From a virus: a stretch of DNA of 28,107 nt. The DNA is taken from the IMG/VR virus record IMGVR_UViG_3300042448_000164, positions 1-28,107 of that record. One strand, 5' to 3'. A model generated the notes under the pieces. That model was not told the DNA's origin, did no database searches, and saw nothing but the letters and a program-made list of their open reading frames with translations. This document shows positions 13,663 through 20,401 of the stretch, piece by piece; within the stretch, counting starts at the first letter, position 1; every line of letters begins with the position of its first letter. The position numbers were made by a program, and so were the translations under genes.

Positions 13663-14249
13663 TGAATGCAATAGTATACTTAAACTATAAAGATAGGAAC
13701 ATCAATACATTGTTTGAGAATATCAAAAATGCGGGTAAGCATATTGATATAGTTACTATCATTAATGAAGAAGGTATAGCATTTGCAACTAATAAAGGCT
13801 TAAGGAATTTAAACTTTGATAATATAGATTATGTAACTATTATGGGTAACGATATATTAGAACCTGATAACTGGTTGCAAATAAGAAATGACTTTTTACA
13901 AGACAAAACTATTGGTATTTGTTCTATTCCTTTACATAGTACAGGTAATGACACGGCTGATTTAATTGGTAACTTCACTATCACAAAAGAAACTATAAAA
14001 AGAGTTGGTGCATTCAATCAAGAACTTGACCCTTATGGAGCAATAGATTTAGATTATTGTACGAGATGCAGGGCAGCAGGTTTGCATACGAAATTTATTA
14101 AAGAATATACCGCTAATCATATTGAGCAAAATAGCATTGATGCTTATGGTTACAATAAAAATGAATTAGTACAAAAGACCTGGAGTTTGCATAGCAACAA
14201 TGTATCTGCTTATACAAATGGGAATAAAACATATTATATAAACTTATGA
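13662..14249 (+). CDS. GT2-like glycosyltransferase (GT-A fold)
   Basis: 195 residues, short for the family. The fold is suggested by an N-terminal strand (MNAIVYLNYKDRN), IDIVTIINEEGIAFATNKGL, then VTIMGNDILEPDNWLQIRND, where N-D-I is the likely divalent-metal site in place of a strict DxD. Further on is GNFTITKETIKRVGAFNQEL followed by DPYGAIDLDYCTRCRAAGL, a typical GT2 acceptor-side segment with an ED/D base. It probably transfers a sugar from a nucleotide sugar to a glycan. The TAATG overlap with the previous gene and the ATGA overlap with the next make a tightly coupled trio. Confidence 0.75.
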   Translation: MNAIVYLNYKDRNINTLFENIKNAGKHIDIVTIINEEGIAFATNKGLRNLNFDNIDYVTIMGNDILEPDNWLQIRNDFLQDKTIGICSIPLHSTGNDTADLIGNFTITKETIKRVGAFNQELDPYGAIDLDYCTRCRAAGLHTKFIKEYTANHIEQNSIDAYGYNKNELVQKTWSLHSNNVSAYTNGNKTYYINL

Positions 14250-15241
14250 AAATACTTTGTATAACTTCAGCCAATTCGGGTGTAGGACTGCACCGAATAA
14301 TGATGCCTATTGTTTATATGGAAAAAGAGTACGCACTTATTACCGATGTATTGAATGACGAACTACTTGAGCAGGGTTGGGATATTGTGCTAATGAATAG
14401 AATGCTAAACGAAATAAACGCAAAGCAAATGGACACTTGGCGCACCAAGTACGGCTTTAAGTTAGTAGTAGACAATGACGATTACTGGGAACTTAGCGAA
14501 AGCCATTTGTTATATTCAAGATATAAGTTTAATAACATACCTAAACTAATTACCGATTACTTAGAAGTTGCAGACCTTTGCACTTGCACACACGAAAGGT
14601 TAGCAAGTATGATAAGTCCTTACAATAAGAACGTTCACATCTTACCAAACGCATTACCTTACGGGCAAGAGCAGTTCCAGGATAACAAGACCGAAGATTA
14701 CAAGGTTAGATTATTTTGGAGCGGTAGCGGAACGCACGAAAGAGATTTAGAAATACTTAGGCAGCCGTTCAAAAGGCTACAAGGTATGAACATAAGAACT
14801 GTTATTGCAGGTTACAATGACGGAGAAAAACCTATATGGGATAAAATGATAGATGCCTTTACTTGTGGTCTTAAACTTAACCCTACTATCTACAACTACG
14901 CTAAGGTTACGGAATATATGGGTGCTTATACGGATAGCGATATTTCAGTTATCCCACTCGTAGATAATAAGTTTAACGCTATGAAGTCAAATCTAAAGGT
15001 ATTAGAAACGGCTGCTAAAAAGAACCCTGCCATAGTTAGCCACGTTAATCCTTACTTAGATATGCCCGTGCATTATGTTAAAAGCCAAAAGGATTGGTAT
15101 AAACACATCAAAGATTTAGTAAGCGATGCGGATATGCGAAAGGAAAGCGGACAAAAGCTATTTGAGTTTTGCCAAAAGAAGTATAACTTTGACGAGATAA
15201 ATTTAGACCGAAAGTATATTTATAGTAAACTATGCCAGTAA
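14246..15241 (+). CDS. GT4/GT-B-type glycosyltransferase
   Basis: 331 residues. Visible landmarks are an N-terminal Rossmann start (MKILCITSANSGVGLHRIMM), DIVLMNRMLNE, KLVVDNDDYWEL, NVHILPNALPY, VRLFWSGSGTHERDLEIL, which resembles the GT4 nucleotide-binding start of the second domain, then VIPLVDNKFNAMKSNLKVLE (E at the end of the GT4 motif). This order fits a GT-B fold. The substrate is not visible. Together with the GT2-like enzyme and the LpxA-like enzyme it forms an envelope- or virion-glycan module. The C-terminus overlaps the HNH gene by 10 bases. Confidence 0.77.
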   Translation: MKILCITSANSGVGLHRIMMPIVYMEKEYALITDVLNDELLEQGWDIVLMNRMLNEINAKQMDTWRTKYGFKLVVDNDDYWELSESHLLYSRYKFNNIPKLITDYLEVADLCTCTHERLASMISPYNKNVHILPNALPYGQEQFQDNKTEDYKVRLFWSGSGTHERDLEILRQPFKRLQGMNIRTVIAGYNDGEKPIWDKMIDAFTCGLKLNPTIYNYAKVTEYMGAYTDSDISVIPLVDNKFNAMKSNLKVLETAAKKNPAIVSHVNPYLDMPVHYVKSQKDWYKHIKDLVSDADMRKESGQKLFEFCQKKYNFDEINLDRKYIYSKLCQ

Positions 15242-15777
15242 TATTAGCAAAAATATTTTATCACACAAAGGTAGACAAGTCAGGCAGATTAAGGTCTGTT
15301 GGTACTTATGCTTGTGATAAATGTGGCATAGAGTGTACACAAAGAGCAGAGGAAATAAGAAGGAGAGGTGCTTTATGTAAAAAGTGTAAACTAACACAAA
15401 ATTTTACAAACGAGTTTAGTAATAAAAATTTAGAACTTACTTGTGCAAATGTATTAAAAAGCAGGTTAAATAAGAGATACTTAAAAAGAGGCTTAACTTG
15501 CACATTATCAGGAGAAGAGATACTTAAATTAGTTAAAGATAAATGCCATTATTGTGGCACAGAACATAGCAATAATATGCTCTATAATCAACCTAATTTT
15601 AAGTATAACTTTATCTATAATGGTATTGACAGAATAGATAGTTCAAAAGGATATATTCAAGGGAATGTAGTTACTTGTTGCAAAACTTGTAATGTAGCAA
15701 AAATGGATATGGACTATAAAGAATTTATTAACCACATCACAAAAATATATAATCACATAAGAAATGCCAATATATAA
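15232..15777 (+). CDS. HNH endonuclease with N-terminal zinc ribbon (homing-type)
   Basis: 181 residues. An N-terminal four-Cys ribbon (ACDKCGIEC, then LCKKCK, about residues 27-61) precedes a linker and the HNH-like nuclease part: CHYCGTEH, NGIDRIDSSKGYIQGNVVTC, then CKTCNVAKMDMDYKEF. The DRIDSSKGY-x-x-x-NV-C-x-x-C arrangement is known from free-standing phage HNH homing endonucleases, which cleave DNA and copy their own gene to new sites. It is inserted between the glycosyltransferase and the packaging block. It lacks a dedicated leader and overlaps both neighbours. Confidence 0.78.
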   Translation: MPVILAKIFYHTKVDKSGRLRSVGTYACDKCGIECTQRAEEIRRRGALCKKCKLTQNFTNEFSNKNLELTCANVLKSRLNKRYLKRGLTCTLSGEEILKLVKDKCHYCGTEHSNNMLYNQPNFKYNFIYNGIDRIDSSKGYIQGNVVTCCKTCNVAKMDMDYKEFINHITKIYNHIRNANI

Positions 15778-16189
15778 ATGCGCCTCTAATGGCAAATATC
15801 GGATTGGAAACGGGTCTTGCATCTACGATACCGAGGAAAAGGCTATGCAAGTTTGGAAAGCTATCCTTGCAGGTGGCAAGTTTGCCGAAAGCTATACCGA
15901 CTATCCCGAAAGTGCAACTAACAATGCAAAACGTGCTTTAGAATGGGCAGAGAAAAATGGTTGGGGTTCTTGTGGAGAAGCAACTGGCAAAGCAAGAGCA
16001 AATCAATTAGCAAATCGTGAGCCGATTAGTAGAGATACGATTGCCCGTATGGCTTCCTTTAAAAGACACCAACAACATAAAGACGTACCTTATAGTGAAG
16101 GTTGTGGCGGTTTGATGTGGGATGCTTGGGGCGGTACAAGTGGGGTTGAATGGGCAATTAATAAACTAAAAGAAATAGACGGAAAATAA
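15764..16189 (+). CDS. Conserved phage domain associated with head or packaging genes
   Basis: 141 residues. After a short N-terminal domain (MPIYKCASNGKYRIGNGSCI) comes the conserved core YPESATNNAKRALEWAEKNG, WGSCGEATGKARANQLANRE, ISRDTIARMASFKRHQQHK and LMWDAWGGTSGVEWAINKLK. I have seen this core beside or fused to capsid, prohead-protease or head-morphogenesis genes of many phages; a precise function is not known to me. It starts 14 bases inside the HNH gene and ends 53 bases before the small HNH gene, upstream of the terminase genes. Confidence 0.65.
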   Translation: MPIYKCASNGKYRIGNGSCIYDTEEKAMQVWKAILAGGKFAESYTDYPESATNNAKRALEWAEKNGWGSCGEATGKARANQLANREPISRDTIARMASFKRHQQHKDVPYSEGCGGLMWDAWGGTSGVEWAINKLKEIDGK

Positions 16190-16191
16190 TT

Positions 16192-16247
16192 TGCATACTT
16201 AAATTTTTATTATTAACTAACGGAAAATTTAATGGGGAAAGTATGCA
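16192..16247 (+). promoter_or_regulatory. Start-codon-sequestering hairpin before the small HNH gene
   Basis: TGCATACTT (16192-16200) and AAGTATGCA (16239-16247) are perfect inverted repeats, and inside them AAATTTT (16201-16207) pairs with AAAATTT (16224-16230). The right arm contains the ATG at 16243-16245, and the SD-like GGGG lies in the bulge. Folding would hide the start codon of the HNH gene. This recalls the T4 homing-endonuclease leaders that fold to limit translation. Confidence 0.6.
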
Positions 16248-16497
16248 GAAACACACACAAATTTATTTGCAGGGAATGGGGTATAAAAAAACGGACTTCA
16301 TTCCTTGCGAAGTGTGTGGCTCACAAGCGGTAGATATACATCATATTGAAGCGAGGGGAATGGGTGGAAGCAAAAAGGCAGACACGATTGAAAACCTAAT
16401 GGGTTTGTGTAGGAAATGCCACATAGAATACGGAGACAAAAAACAATATAAAGAGTTCCTAAAAGACATACACGCAAAGAATTATGGCAAAGATTAA
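16243..16497 (+). CDS. Small HNH endonuclease
   Basis: 84 residues. CEVCGSQAVDIHHIEARGMG (Cys22, Cys25, then Asp31-Ile-His33-His34), followed by KADTIENLMGLCRKCH (Asn51, Cys56, Cys59, His60), is the complete Cys2-His-Asn-Cys-His HNH set. HNH proteins near the terminase often help cleave concatemeric DNA in packaging, but homing is also possible. Translation starts at the ATG at 16243, after GGGGAAAGT, within the hairpin arm described above. Confidence 0.85.
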   Translation: MQKHTQIYLQGMGYKKTDFIPCEVCGSQAVDIHHIEARGMGGSKKADTIENLMGLCRKCHIEYGDKKQYKEFLKDIHAKNYGKD

Positions 16498-16606
16498 AGA
16501 GAACAATAACAAAGTTAGTTTTGGCAAACGCAAAAGAGGCTCTGCAAAGAAGTCCTTTAATAAGCACACGCCAAGAGAAAAAGCTTATAGAGGACAAGGT
16601 AGATGA
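16484..16606 (+). CDS. Tiny basic protein (40 aa)
   Basis: It reads MAKIKENNNKVSFGKRKRGS, then AKKSFNKHTPREKAYRGQGR, followed by TGA. It starts 14 bases before the preceding stop and ends in an ATGA overlap with the next gene, which is strong positional support for a real gene despite the length. It is almost entirely Lys, Arg, Asn and Gly, so it should bind nucleic acid. I recall similar short KRKRGxAKKS proteins in Bacteroidota phages near the packaging genes, but the function is unknown. Confidence 0.65.
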   Translation: MAKIKENNNKVSFGKRKRGSAKKSFNKHTPREKAYRGQGR

Positions 16607-16824
16607 GAAAACTAAACGCTATATGGCTACTTCTAACCCACAAAGCTTACTTCCTTGCGGTATGTAAGACAGGTAAAAACGGAGATGATATGACCACCAT
16701 AGGACACTATACCTATGCAATGGCAGAAACCCTAATTAACAAACATATAGCAGACGTAGACACATACTTAGACCAAGAAGATGCAATAGACGAAGCTAAC
16801 GATATAATAAACGGCATACTATGA
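16603..16824 (+). CDS. Hypothetical small protein
   Basis: 73 residues from the ATG in the ATGA overlap. N-terminus MRKLNAIWLLLTHKAYFLAV may be an amphipathic or signal-like stretch. The rest is helical and acidic toward the end (VDTYLDQEDAIDEANDIING). I do not recognise it. It is coupled to the neighbours by overlaps on both sides and precedes the terminase pair by one gene. Confidence 0.55.
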   Translation: MRKLNAIWLLLTHKAYFLAVCKTGKNGDDMTTIGHYTYAMAETLINKHIADVDTYLDQEDAIDEANDIINGIL

Positions 16825-17174
16825 TTTTATTATCAAGTCAAATAGAAAGCATAGCATCACGCAAAGACAAGACAATCAAGCTAACAATAGCAACCCAAGA
16901 ACTAAGTCCTAAAGATGCTGCGGATATATTCCAACTTAACCAACAGTTCTGCTACTTAGCAATCAAAGAAGAACCTTTTAGCAAAGAAGAGCAAGACGTA
17001 ATAGAAAATCTAAAGGCAGACCCAGACACGTTTAAAACACCGAGCCAAAGATTAAGGGGCATCTTATACAAGACATACGAACAAGACAACGAAGGTTACA
17101 AAGATTTTAACACATATTACCTATCTGTAATGGATAGGATATGCCAACACTATAAAAACAAGATAGATGGGTAG
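16821..17174 (+). CDS. Hypothetical phage protein upstream of the terminase
   Basis: 117 residues. Landmarks are LSSQIESIASRKDKTIKLTI, a helical QLNQQFCYLAIKEEPFSKEE, and TPSQRLRGILYKTYEQDN, a pattern I have seen in small proteins preceding terminases in Bacteroidota phages. The function is not known to me. It overlaps the small terminase gene by 8 bases, so expression is linked to packaging. Confidence 0.6.
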   Translation: MILLSSQIESIASRKDKTIKLTIATQELSPKDAADIFQLNQQFCYLAIKEEPFSKEEQDVIENLKADPDTFKTPSQRLRGILYKTYEQDNEGYKDFNTYYLSVMDRICQHYKNKIDG

Positions 17175-17577
17175 ACATAAAGCAATAGAAACGCCTGAGT
17201 TAATGCTACAATACTTTACCGAGTATTGCGAATATTGTAAAAGCAATCCTATTAGAGTACACGATTTCGTAGGCAAAGATGGAGACGAAGTTTACAGATT
17301 AAGGGAGCGACCTCTAACAATAGAAGGCTTTGAAAACTATTGTTATAATCAAGGAATTATCAGCGATTTAGGAAGATACTTTGCCAATTTAGATAATGCT
17401 TATGAGGATTTTCGTACCATCTGTTCGCGTATTAAGAAAACAATTAGACAAGACCAAATCGAAGGGGGAATGGCAGGGGTTTATAATCCAAGCATTACTC
17501 AGCGATTAAATAGCTTAGTAGAGAAGTCAGAAAACAAGCACGAAGTAAGTGAGATTAAAATAACTTACGATAGATAA
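17167..17577 (+). CDS. terS: Terminase small subunit (DNA-packaging protein, GP3-like)
   Basis: 136 residues, a common size for P22 gp3-type small terminases. The order is PELMLQYFTEYCEYCKSNPI, then PLTIEGFENYCYNQGIISDL and RTICSRIKKTIRQDQIEGGM followed by AGVYNPSITQRLNSL, which fits that family (helical DNA-binding part, then the oligomerisation part, then an interaction tail). It recognises the pac or cos site and delivers DNA to the large subunit. The stop is joined to the large terminase ATG (TAATG), confirming the pair. Confidence 0.85.
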   Translation: MGRHKAIETPELMLQYFTEYCEYCKSNPIRVHDFVGKDGDEVYRLRERPLTIEGFENYCYNQGIISDLGRYFANLDNAYEDFRTICSRIKKTIRQDQIEGGMAGVYNPSITQRLNSLVEKSENKHEVSEIKITYDR

Positions 17578-18743
17578 TGCAGACAATAGGCTTGAAGTTA
17601 CATAACCCACACCCAGCGCAAAAGCAAGTAATTGAATGCGATAGTAGGTTTATTGTAATGATGGCAGGGAGAAGATTTGGCAAGTCCTTGATTAGCCAAA
17701 CAATAAGCATAGACACGGCAGTAAACAAAAAGCGTGTAGCTTACATTACACCTACTTACCAATTAGGAAAGATATTTTTTAAAGAGATAGTAGACCTATT
17801 GCCATTAGAAATATACTCTAAGAACGAAAGCGACCTTGTTATTACATTTATAACGGGTGGAAGCATACGCTTCTTTACAGGCGAAAGATTAGACAATCTT
17901 AGAGGTTTAAAGTTTCACTTAGCCGTAATAGATGAGGCTTCCTTCATACCTAACCTTGAAGATGGGTGGCTAAATTCGATAAGACCTACTTTAACGGACT
18001 ACAAGGGTAAAGCTATATTCTTAAGCACCCCAAAAGGTAAAAACTACTTCTTTAGTTTGTTTAGCAAAGCAGAACCCGATTGGCAAAGCTTTAAGTTCAC
18101 TACATACGATAACCCTTACATTGACCCCAACGAAATAGACGATGCAAGGAAGCAACTGCCTGAGGTTGTGTTTGAGCAGGAGTATATGGCAAACCCTGCG
18201 GAGAACGCAGCAAACCCATTTGGTAGTCAATACATTCGTAATTGTATACACCCAGTAACAACAATGCCGATTGTAGCTTATGGGATTGACCTTGCTAAGT
18301 CAGTCGATTGGACTGTTATCGTAGGCTTAGACGAAGATGGAAACGTGGCTTATTTTGACCGCTTTCAAATGGATTGGCACAATACTAAGCAAAACATACT
18401 TAGATTGCCTAAATGCCCTATCCTTGTCGATTCTACGGGGGTTGGCGACCCTATCCTTGAGGACTTACAAAGAGAAGGGGTAATGATACAAGGCTTAAAG
18501 TTTACAAGTTCAAGTAAACAACAACTAATGGAAGGCTTACAAGCTGCAATACATCAAGGTAAGATAGGCTACCCAGAGGGTATAATCAGCCAGGAACTTG
18601 AAGTATTTGAGTATCAGTATACGGCAACGGGTGTTAAGTACTCCGCACCTTCAGGCTTTCACGATGATGCCGTTATGGCTTTGGCTTTGGCTTGGCAGAA
18701 CTTCAGCCTTAAACGTGGCACGGGTAGGTATGCCTTCCTATAA
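17577..18743 (+). CDS. terL: Terminase large subunit (packaging ATPase and nuclease)
   Basis: 388 residues. ATPase: Walker A AGRRFGKS (residues 30-37), Walker B LAVIDEAS (Asp119-Glu120), coupling motif LSTPKG (about 147-152). RNase-H-like nuclease: GIDLAKSVDWT (first Asp, about residue 240), VDSTGVGDP (second Asp, about 290) and HDDAVMALALA (third Asp, about 370). All catalytic residues are present. It drives DNA into the prohead and cuts the concatemer. The promoter region and a set of small genes follow instead of the usual portal gene, so the portal lies elsewhere. Confidence 0.95.
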   Translation: MQTIGLKLHNPHPAQKQVIECDSRFIVMMAGRRFGKSLISQTISIDTAVNKKRVAYITPTYQLGKIFFKEIVDLLPLEIYSKNESDLVITFITGGSIRFFTGERLDNLRGLKFHLAVIDEASFIPNLEDGWLNSIRPTLTDYKGKAIFLSTPKGKNYFFSLFSKAEPDWQSFKFTTYDNPYIDPNEIDDARKQLPEVVFEQEYMANPAENAANPFGSQYIRNCIHPVTTMPIVAYGIDLAKSVDWTVIVGLDEDGNVAYFDRFQMDWHNTKQNILRLPKCPILVDSTGVGDPILEDLQREGVMIQGLKFTSSSKQQLMEGLQAAIHQGKIGYPEGIISQELEVFEYQYTATGVKYSAPSGFHDDAVMALALAWQNFSLKRGTGRYAFL

Positions 18744-18835
18744 TTTACCGCTTATCCTTGATATTTACCGCTCATCACAATTTTTAAAAAAAGTTTCACA
18801 ATTTGATTGTGTAATGTGAAAAGGTTGTATATTTG
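18743..18835 (+). promoter_or_regulatory. Promoter with operator-like repeats after the terminase
   Basis: Promoter: TTTG at 18802-18805 and TATATTTG at 18828-18835 with a 22-base spacer, the same geometry as at 8458. The TTTG sits inside nested inverted repeats: CACAAT / ATTGTG (18797-18802 and 18806-18811) and TTTCACA / TGTGAAA (18794-18800 and 18815-18821). Upstream is a direct repeat ATTTACCGCT at 18743-18752 and 18763-18772, 20 bases apart. This suggests a regulated promoter for the string of small genes and the tail genes that follow. Confidence 0.7.
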
Positions 18836-18865
18836 ATATATCAATTAACCACAAACACATTTTTT

Positions 18866-19165
18866 ATGCAAAACTTCACTTTAAAATTCGGTAAGTACAA
18901 AGGTCAGCAATTTTTAAGTACACCTACTTCTTACCAACAATGGCTACTAAAGCAAGATTGGTTTAAAATGCCTACTCAATTAACTGACTTACAAAAAGCA
19001 TCAAAGCAAATTAGCCAATTAAGCGGTCAGCTAAAAGGTTGGAACGGGTATTCGGCTAATGGATATGCAGTCGAGTGTAATATGTTTGAAGCCGAGAAGG
19101 CTATGGAAGCAGCTATTTTTAATTGCTCTGACTTATGGTCTGCAAATTACAACGGCGAATATTAA
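18866..19165 (+). CDS. Small DUF3820-like protein
   Basis: 99 residues from ATG 18866; the frame upstream to 18833 lies in the promoter. FTLKFGKYKGQQFLSTPTSY, then QQWLLKQDWF, is the pattern of the DUF3820 family (FGKYKGxxF...WLL), small domains found in exonuclease-X tails and in phage proteins. The rest (NGYSANGYAVECNMFEAEKA) is not informative. First gene after the promoter, so likely made early in that unit. Function unknown. Confidence 0.7.
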   Translation: MQNFTLKFGKYKGQQFLSTPTSYQQWLLKQDWFKMPTQLTDLQKASKQISQLSGQLKGWNGYSANGYAVECNMFEAEKAMEAAIFNCSDLWSANYNGEY

Positions 19166-19172
19166 AATTTCA

Positions 19173-19200
19173 GGGGCTTGAAATATAGCCCCACCTTTTT
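19173..19200 (+). terminator. Hairpin plus T-run after the DUF3820-like gene
   Basis: GGGGCT (19173-19178) pairs with AGCCCC (19187-19192) around an 8-base loop, followed by ACC and a T run to 19201. It is 7 bases after the stop and has the shape of an intrinsic terminator or attenuator. Transcription of the downstream genes may be by read-through. Confidence 0.65.
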
Positions 19201-19219
19201 AAACTTAAACACAAACACA

Positions 19220-19306
19220 ATGAAAAAAGAAACCGCACAACTTTTAGCCGTATTTTTAGTAGCTTGTTACCTTATTGGACAATTACAAGACATCTACTCA
19301 AAATGA
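19220..19306 (+). CDS. Tiny single-TM protein (28 aa)
   Basis: Reads MKKETAQLLAVFLVACYLIG, then QLQDIYSK and TGA, after the A-rich leader AAACACAAACACA. One TM (LLAVFLVACYLIG). The stop overlaps the next ATG (ATGA), which favours a real gene. No function can be stated; its size is in the range of small phage membrane toxins or antiholins. Confidence 0.5.
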   Translation: MKKETAQLLAVFLVACYLIGQLQDIYSK

Positions 19307-19428
19307 TTTACGCTATATGCCTTCTGCTAATTGCAACAGGTTTTGTAATGGCAGCATTATTTGACTACACAATTAAAAACTATGACCCAAAGCACAAAAG
19401 AATATATAGACAAATATTACGCAAGTGA
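19303..19428 (+). CDS. Tiny single-TM protein (41 aa)
   Basis: Begins MIYAICLLLIATGFVMAALF, so a TM helix at the N-terminus, and ends in a basic tail (KHKRIYRQILRK). The ATGA overlap with the previous gene supports it. The end overlaps the next gene by 47 bases in another frame. Not recognised. Confidence 0.5.
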   Translation: MIYAICLLLIATGFVMAALFDYTIKNYDPKHKRIYRQILRK

Positions 19429-19594
19429 GCCTATCAGCATTATGATGTCTAACATAGATGCGACCTATCTGGAGATACTTACCTACTGCAACGAGAAGGG
19501 TTACGAACCTTCTAAACGTAGATTAAGAAAACCAGAACATAAGTCAGAAATCGGCTTTTTTGACATAGATAATTACAAACCCGAAACAATATAA
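19382..19594 (+). CDS. Hypothetical small protein
   Basis: 70 residues from ATG 19382 (an upstream TTG at 19361 lies deep inside the TM gene). The sequence includes STKEYIDKYYASEPISIMMS, then a helix YLEILTYCNEKGYEPSKRRL and RKPEHKSEIGFFDID. It looks like a small folded alpha/beta protein; unrecognised. It is followed by an AATTAGAA hairpin. Confidence 0.5.
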   Translation: MTQSTKEYIDKYYASEPISIMMSNIDATYLEILTYCNEKGYEPSKRRLRKPEHKSEIGFFDIDNYKPETI

Positions 19595-19616
19595 AATTAG
19601 AAATATACTTCTAATT
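19595..19616. repeat. Inverted repeat AATTAGAA/TTCTAATT
   Basis: Eight-base stem with a 6-base loop (ATATAC) just after a stop codon. The left arm recurs as AAATTAGAAA at 19654-19663. It lacks a G/C core, so it is probably a regulator site or a weak structure rather than a terminator. Confidence 0.35.
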
Positions 19617-19687
19617 AATTAAAAACAAGCTATTTAAAAACAATTATTTAATCAAATTAGAAACATAATTCCAAAAACAAATAACCT

Positions 19688-19963
19688 ATGAAAACAGCAA
19701 TGCAAGAATTAATTGATGAGCTTAAATTAATTGAGGCTTATCCTATGTCACCTTTAGTATTAAGAATTGCTACTGATTTACTTGAAAAAGAAAAAGAGCA
19801 GATAATAGATGCAGGTAATGCTTGTTCTATTAAAACAATAGTACATAGAGAAAAACTTGATGAAATGTCTGAAGATGAATTAAGGGATAGTCTTGTTAAG
19901 GATACTATTTCATATGGAGATGAATACTACAACCAAACCTATAACCAAACAAATAACCTATGA
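19688..19963 (+). CDS. Hypothetical small phage protein
   Basis: 91 residues: MKTAMQELIDELKLIEAYPM, then helices (PLVLRIATDLLEKEKEQIID), an acidic EMSEDELRDSLV and a tail with YYNQTYNQTNN. The start is reached from the leader ACAAATAACCTATG. The MKTAMQELIDEL start and the YYNxTY ending are recurrent in small proteins of Bacteroidota phages that I recall, with unknown function. Its 3' end shares the ATGA overlap with the next gene. Confidence 0.6.
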   Translation: MKTAMQELIDELKLIEAYPMSPLVLRIATDLLEKEKEQIIDAGNACSIKTIVHREKLDEMSEDELRDSLVKDTISYGDEYYNQTYNQTNNL

Positions 19964-20115
19964 ATGAAGATTTATTATTAGAAGCTGCAAAGCCATTAAT
20001 TGAGTATTTAAATAATAACTATCACCCTCATTGCAAAATTATTGTTGAATGTAATAGCGTTGAGGTACTTGAAGGACTTGAACAATCAATAACAAAAGAA
20101 TTTATAAAAGATTAA
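19960..20115 (+). CDS. Hypothetical small protein (51 aa)
   Basis: Reads MNEDLLLEAAKPLIEYLNNN, then YHPHCKIIVECNSVEVLEGL and EQSITKEFIKD. A compact alpha/beta sequence; I have seen LEAAKPLIxYL...HPH proteins of this size in Bacteroidota phages. It starts from the repeated leader ACAAATAACCTATG, 4 bases inside the previous gene. Function unknown. Confidence 0.65.
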   Translation: MNEDLLLEAAKPLIEYLNNNYHPHCKIIVECNSVEVLEGLEQSITKEFIKD

Positions 20116-20127
20116 AACAAATAACCT

Positions 20128-20397
20128 ATGACACCACAAGAAAAAGCAACAGAATTAGTAGAAAAATTTAAGCCTTATGTAAATGGATATGTTGGTAGCT
20201 CAATGCTAACTAACACAGAATATCCAGAATCAATTTTAAGAAAGGCTAAAGAATGTGCAAGAATAGTAGTAAACGAGATGATTGACAGATTAACATGGCA
20301 TACAGGTGCAAGTGATTTAGGCAATACAATTATTGCTGGAGATATTGAATATTGGTATGAAGTGTTACAATCAATCAAATATAACCAAAACAAATAA
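20128..20397 (+). CDS. Hypothetical small protein
   Basis: 89 residues starting at the third copy of the leader. Helical: TPQEKATELVEKFKPYVNGY, then ILRKAKECARIVVNEMIDRL and IIAGDIEYWYEVLQSIKYNQ. The AKxCAxIxVxEMI plus YWxEVxxxI layout is common among hypothetical proteins of Bacteroidota phages. Function unknown. Confidence 0.6.
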   Translation: MTPQEKATELVEKFKPYVNGYVGSSMLTNTEYPESILRKAKECARIVVNEMIDRLTWHTGASDLGNTIIAGDIEYWYEVLQSIKYNQNK

Positions 20398-20401
20398 CAC
20401 A

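Larger units (their letters stand above)
19677..20130 (+). repeat. Repeated gene leader ACAAATAACCTATG (three copies)
   Basis: The same 14-base word ending in the start codon is found at 19677-19690, 19949-19962 and 20117-20130; a variant, ACAAATAACACAATG, begins at 20390 before the next gene. It stands where a ribosome-binding site would be and contains no SD. The copies suggest either a shared translation-initiation signal or duplication of small genes with their leaders. Confidence 0.75.
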
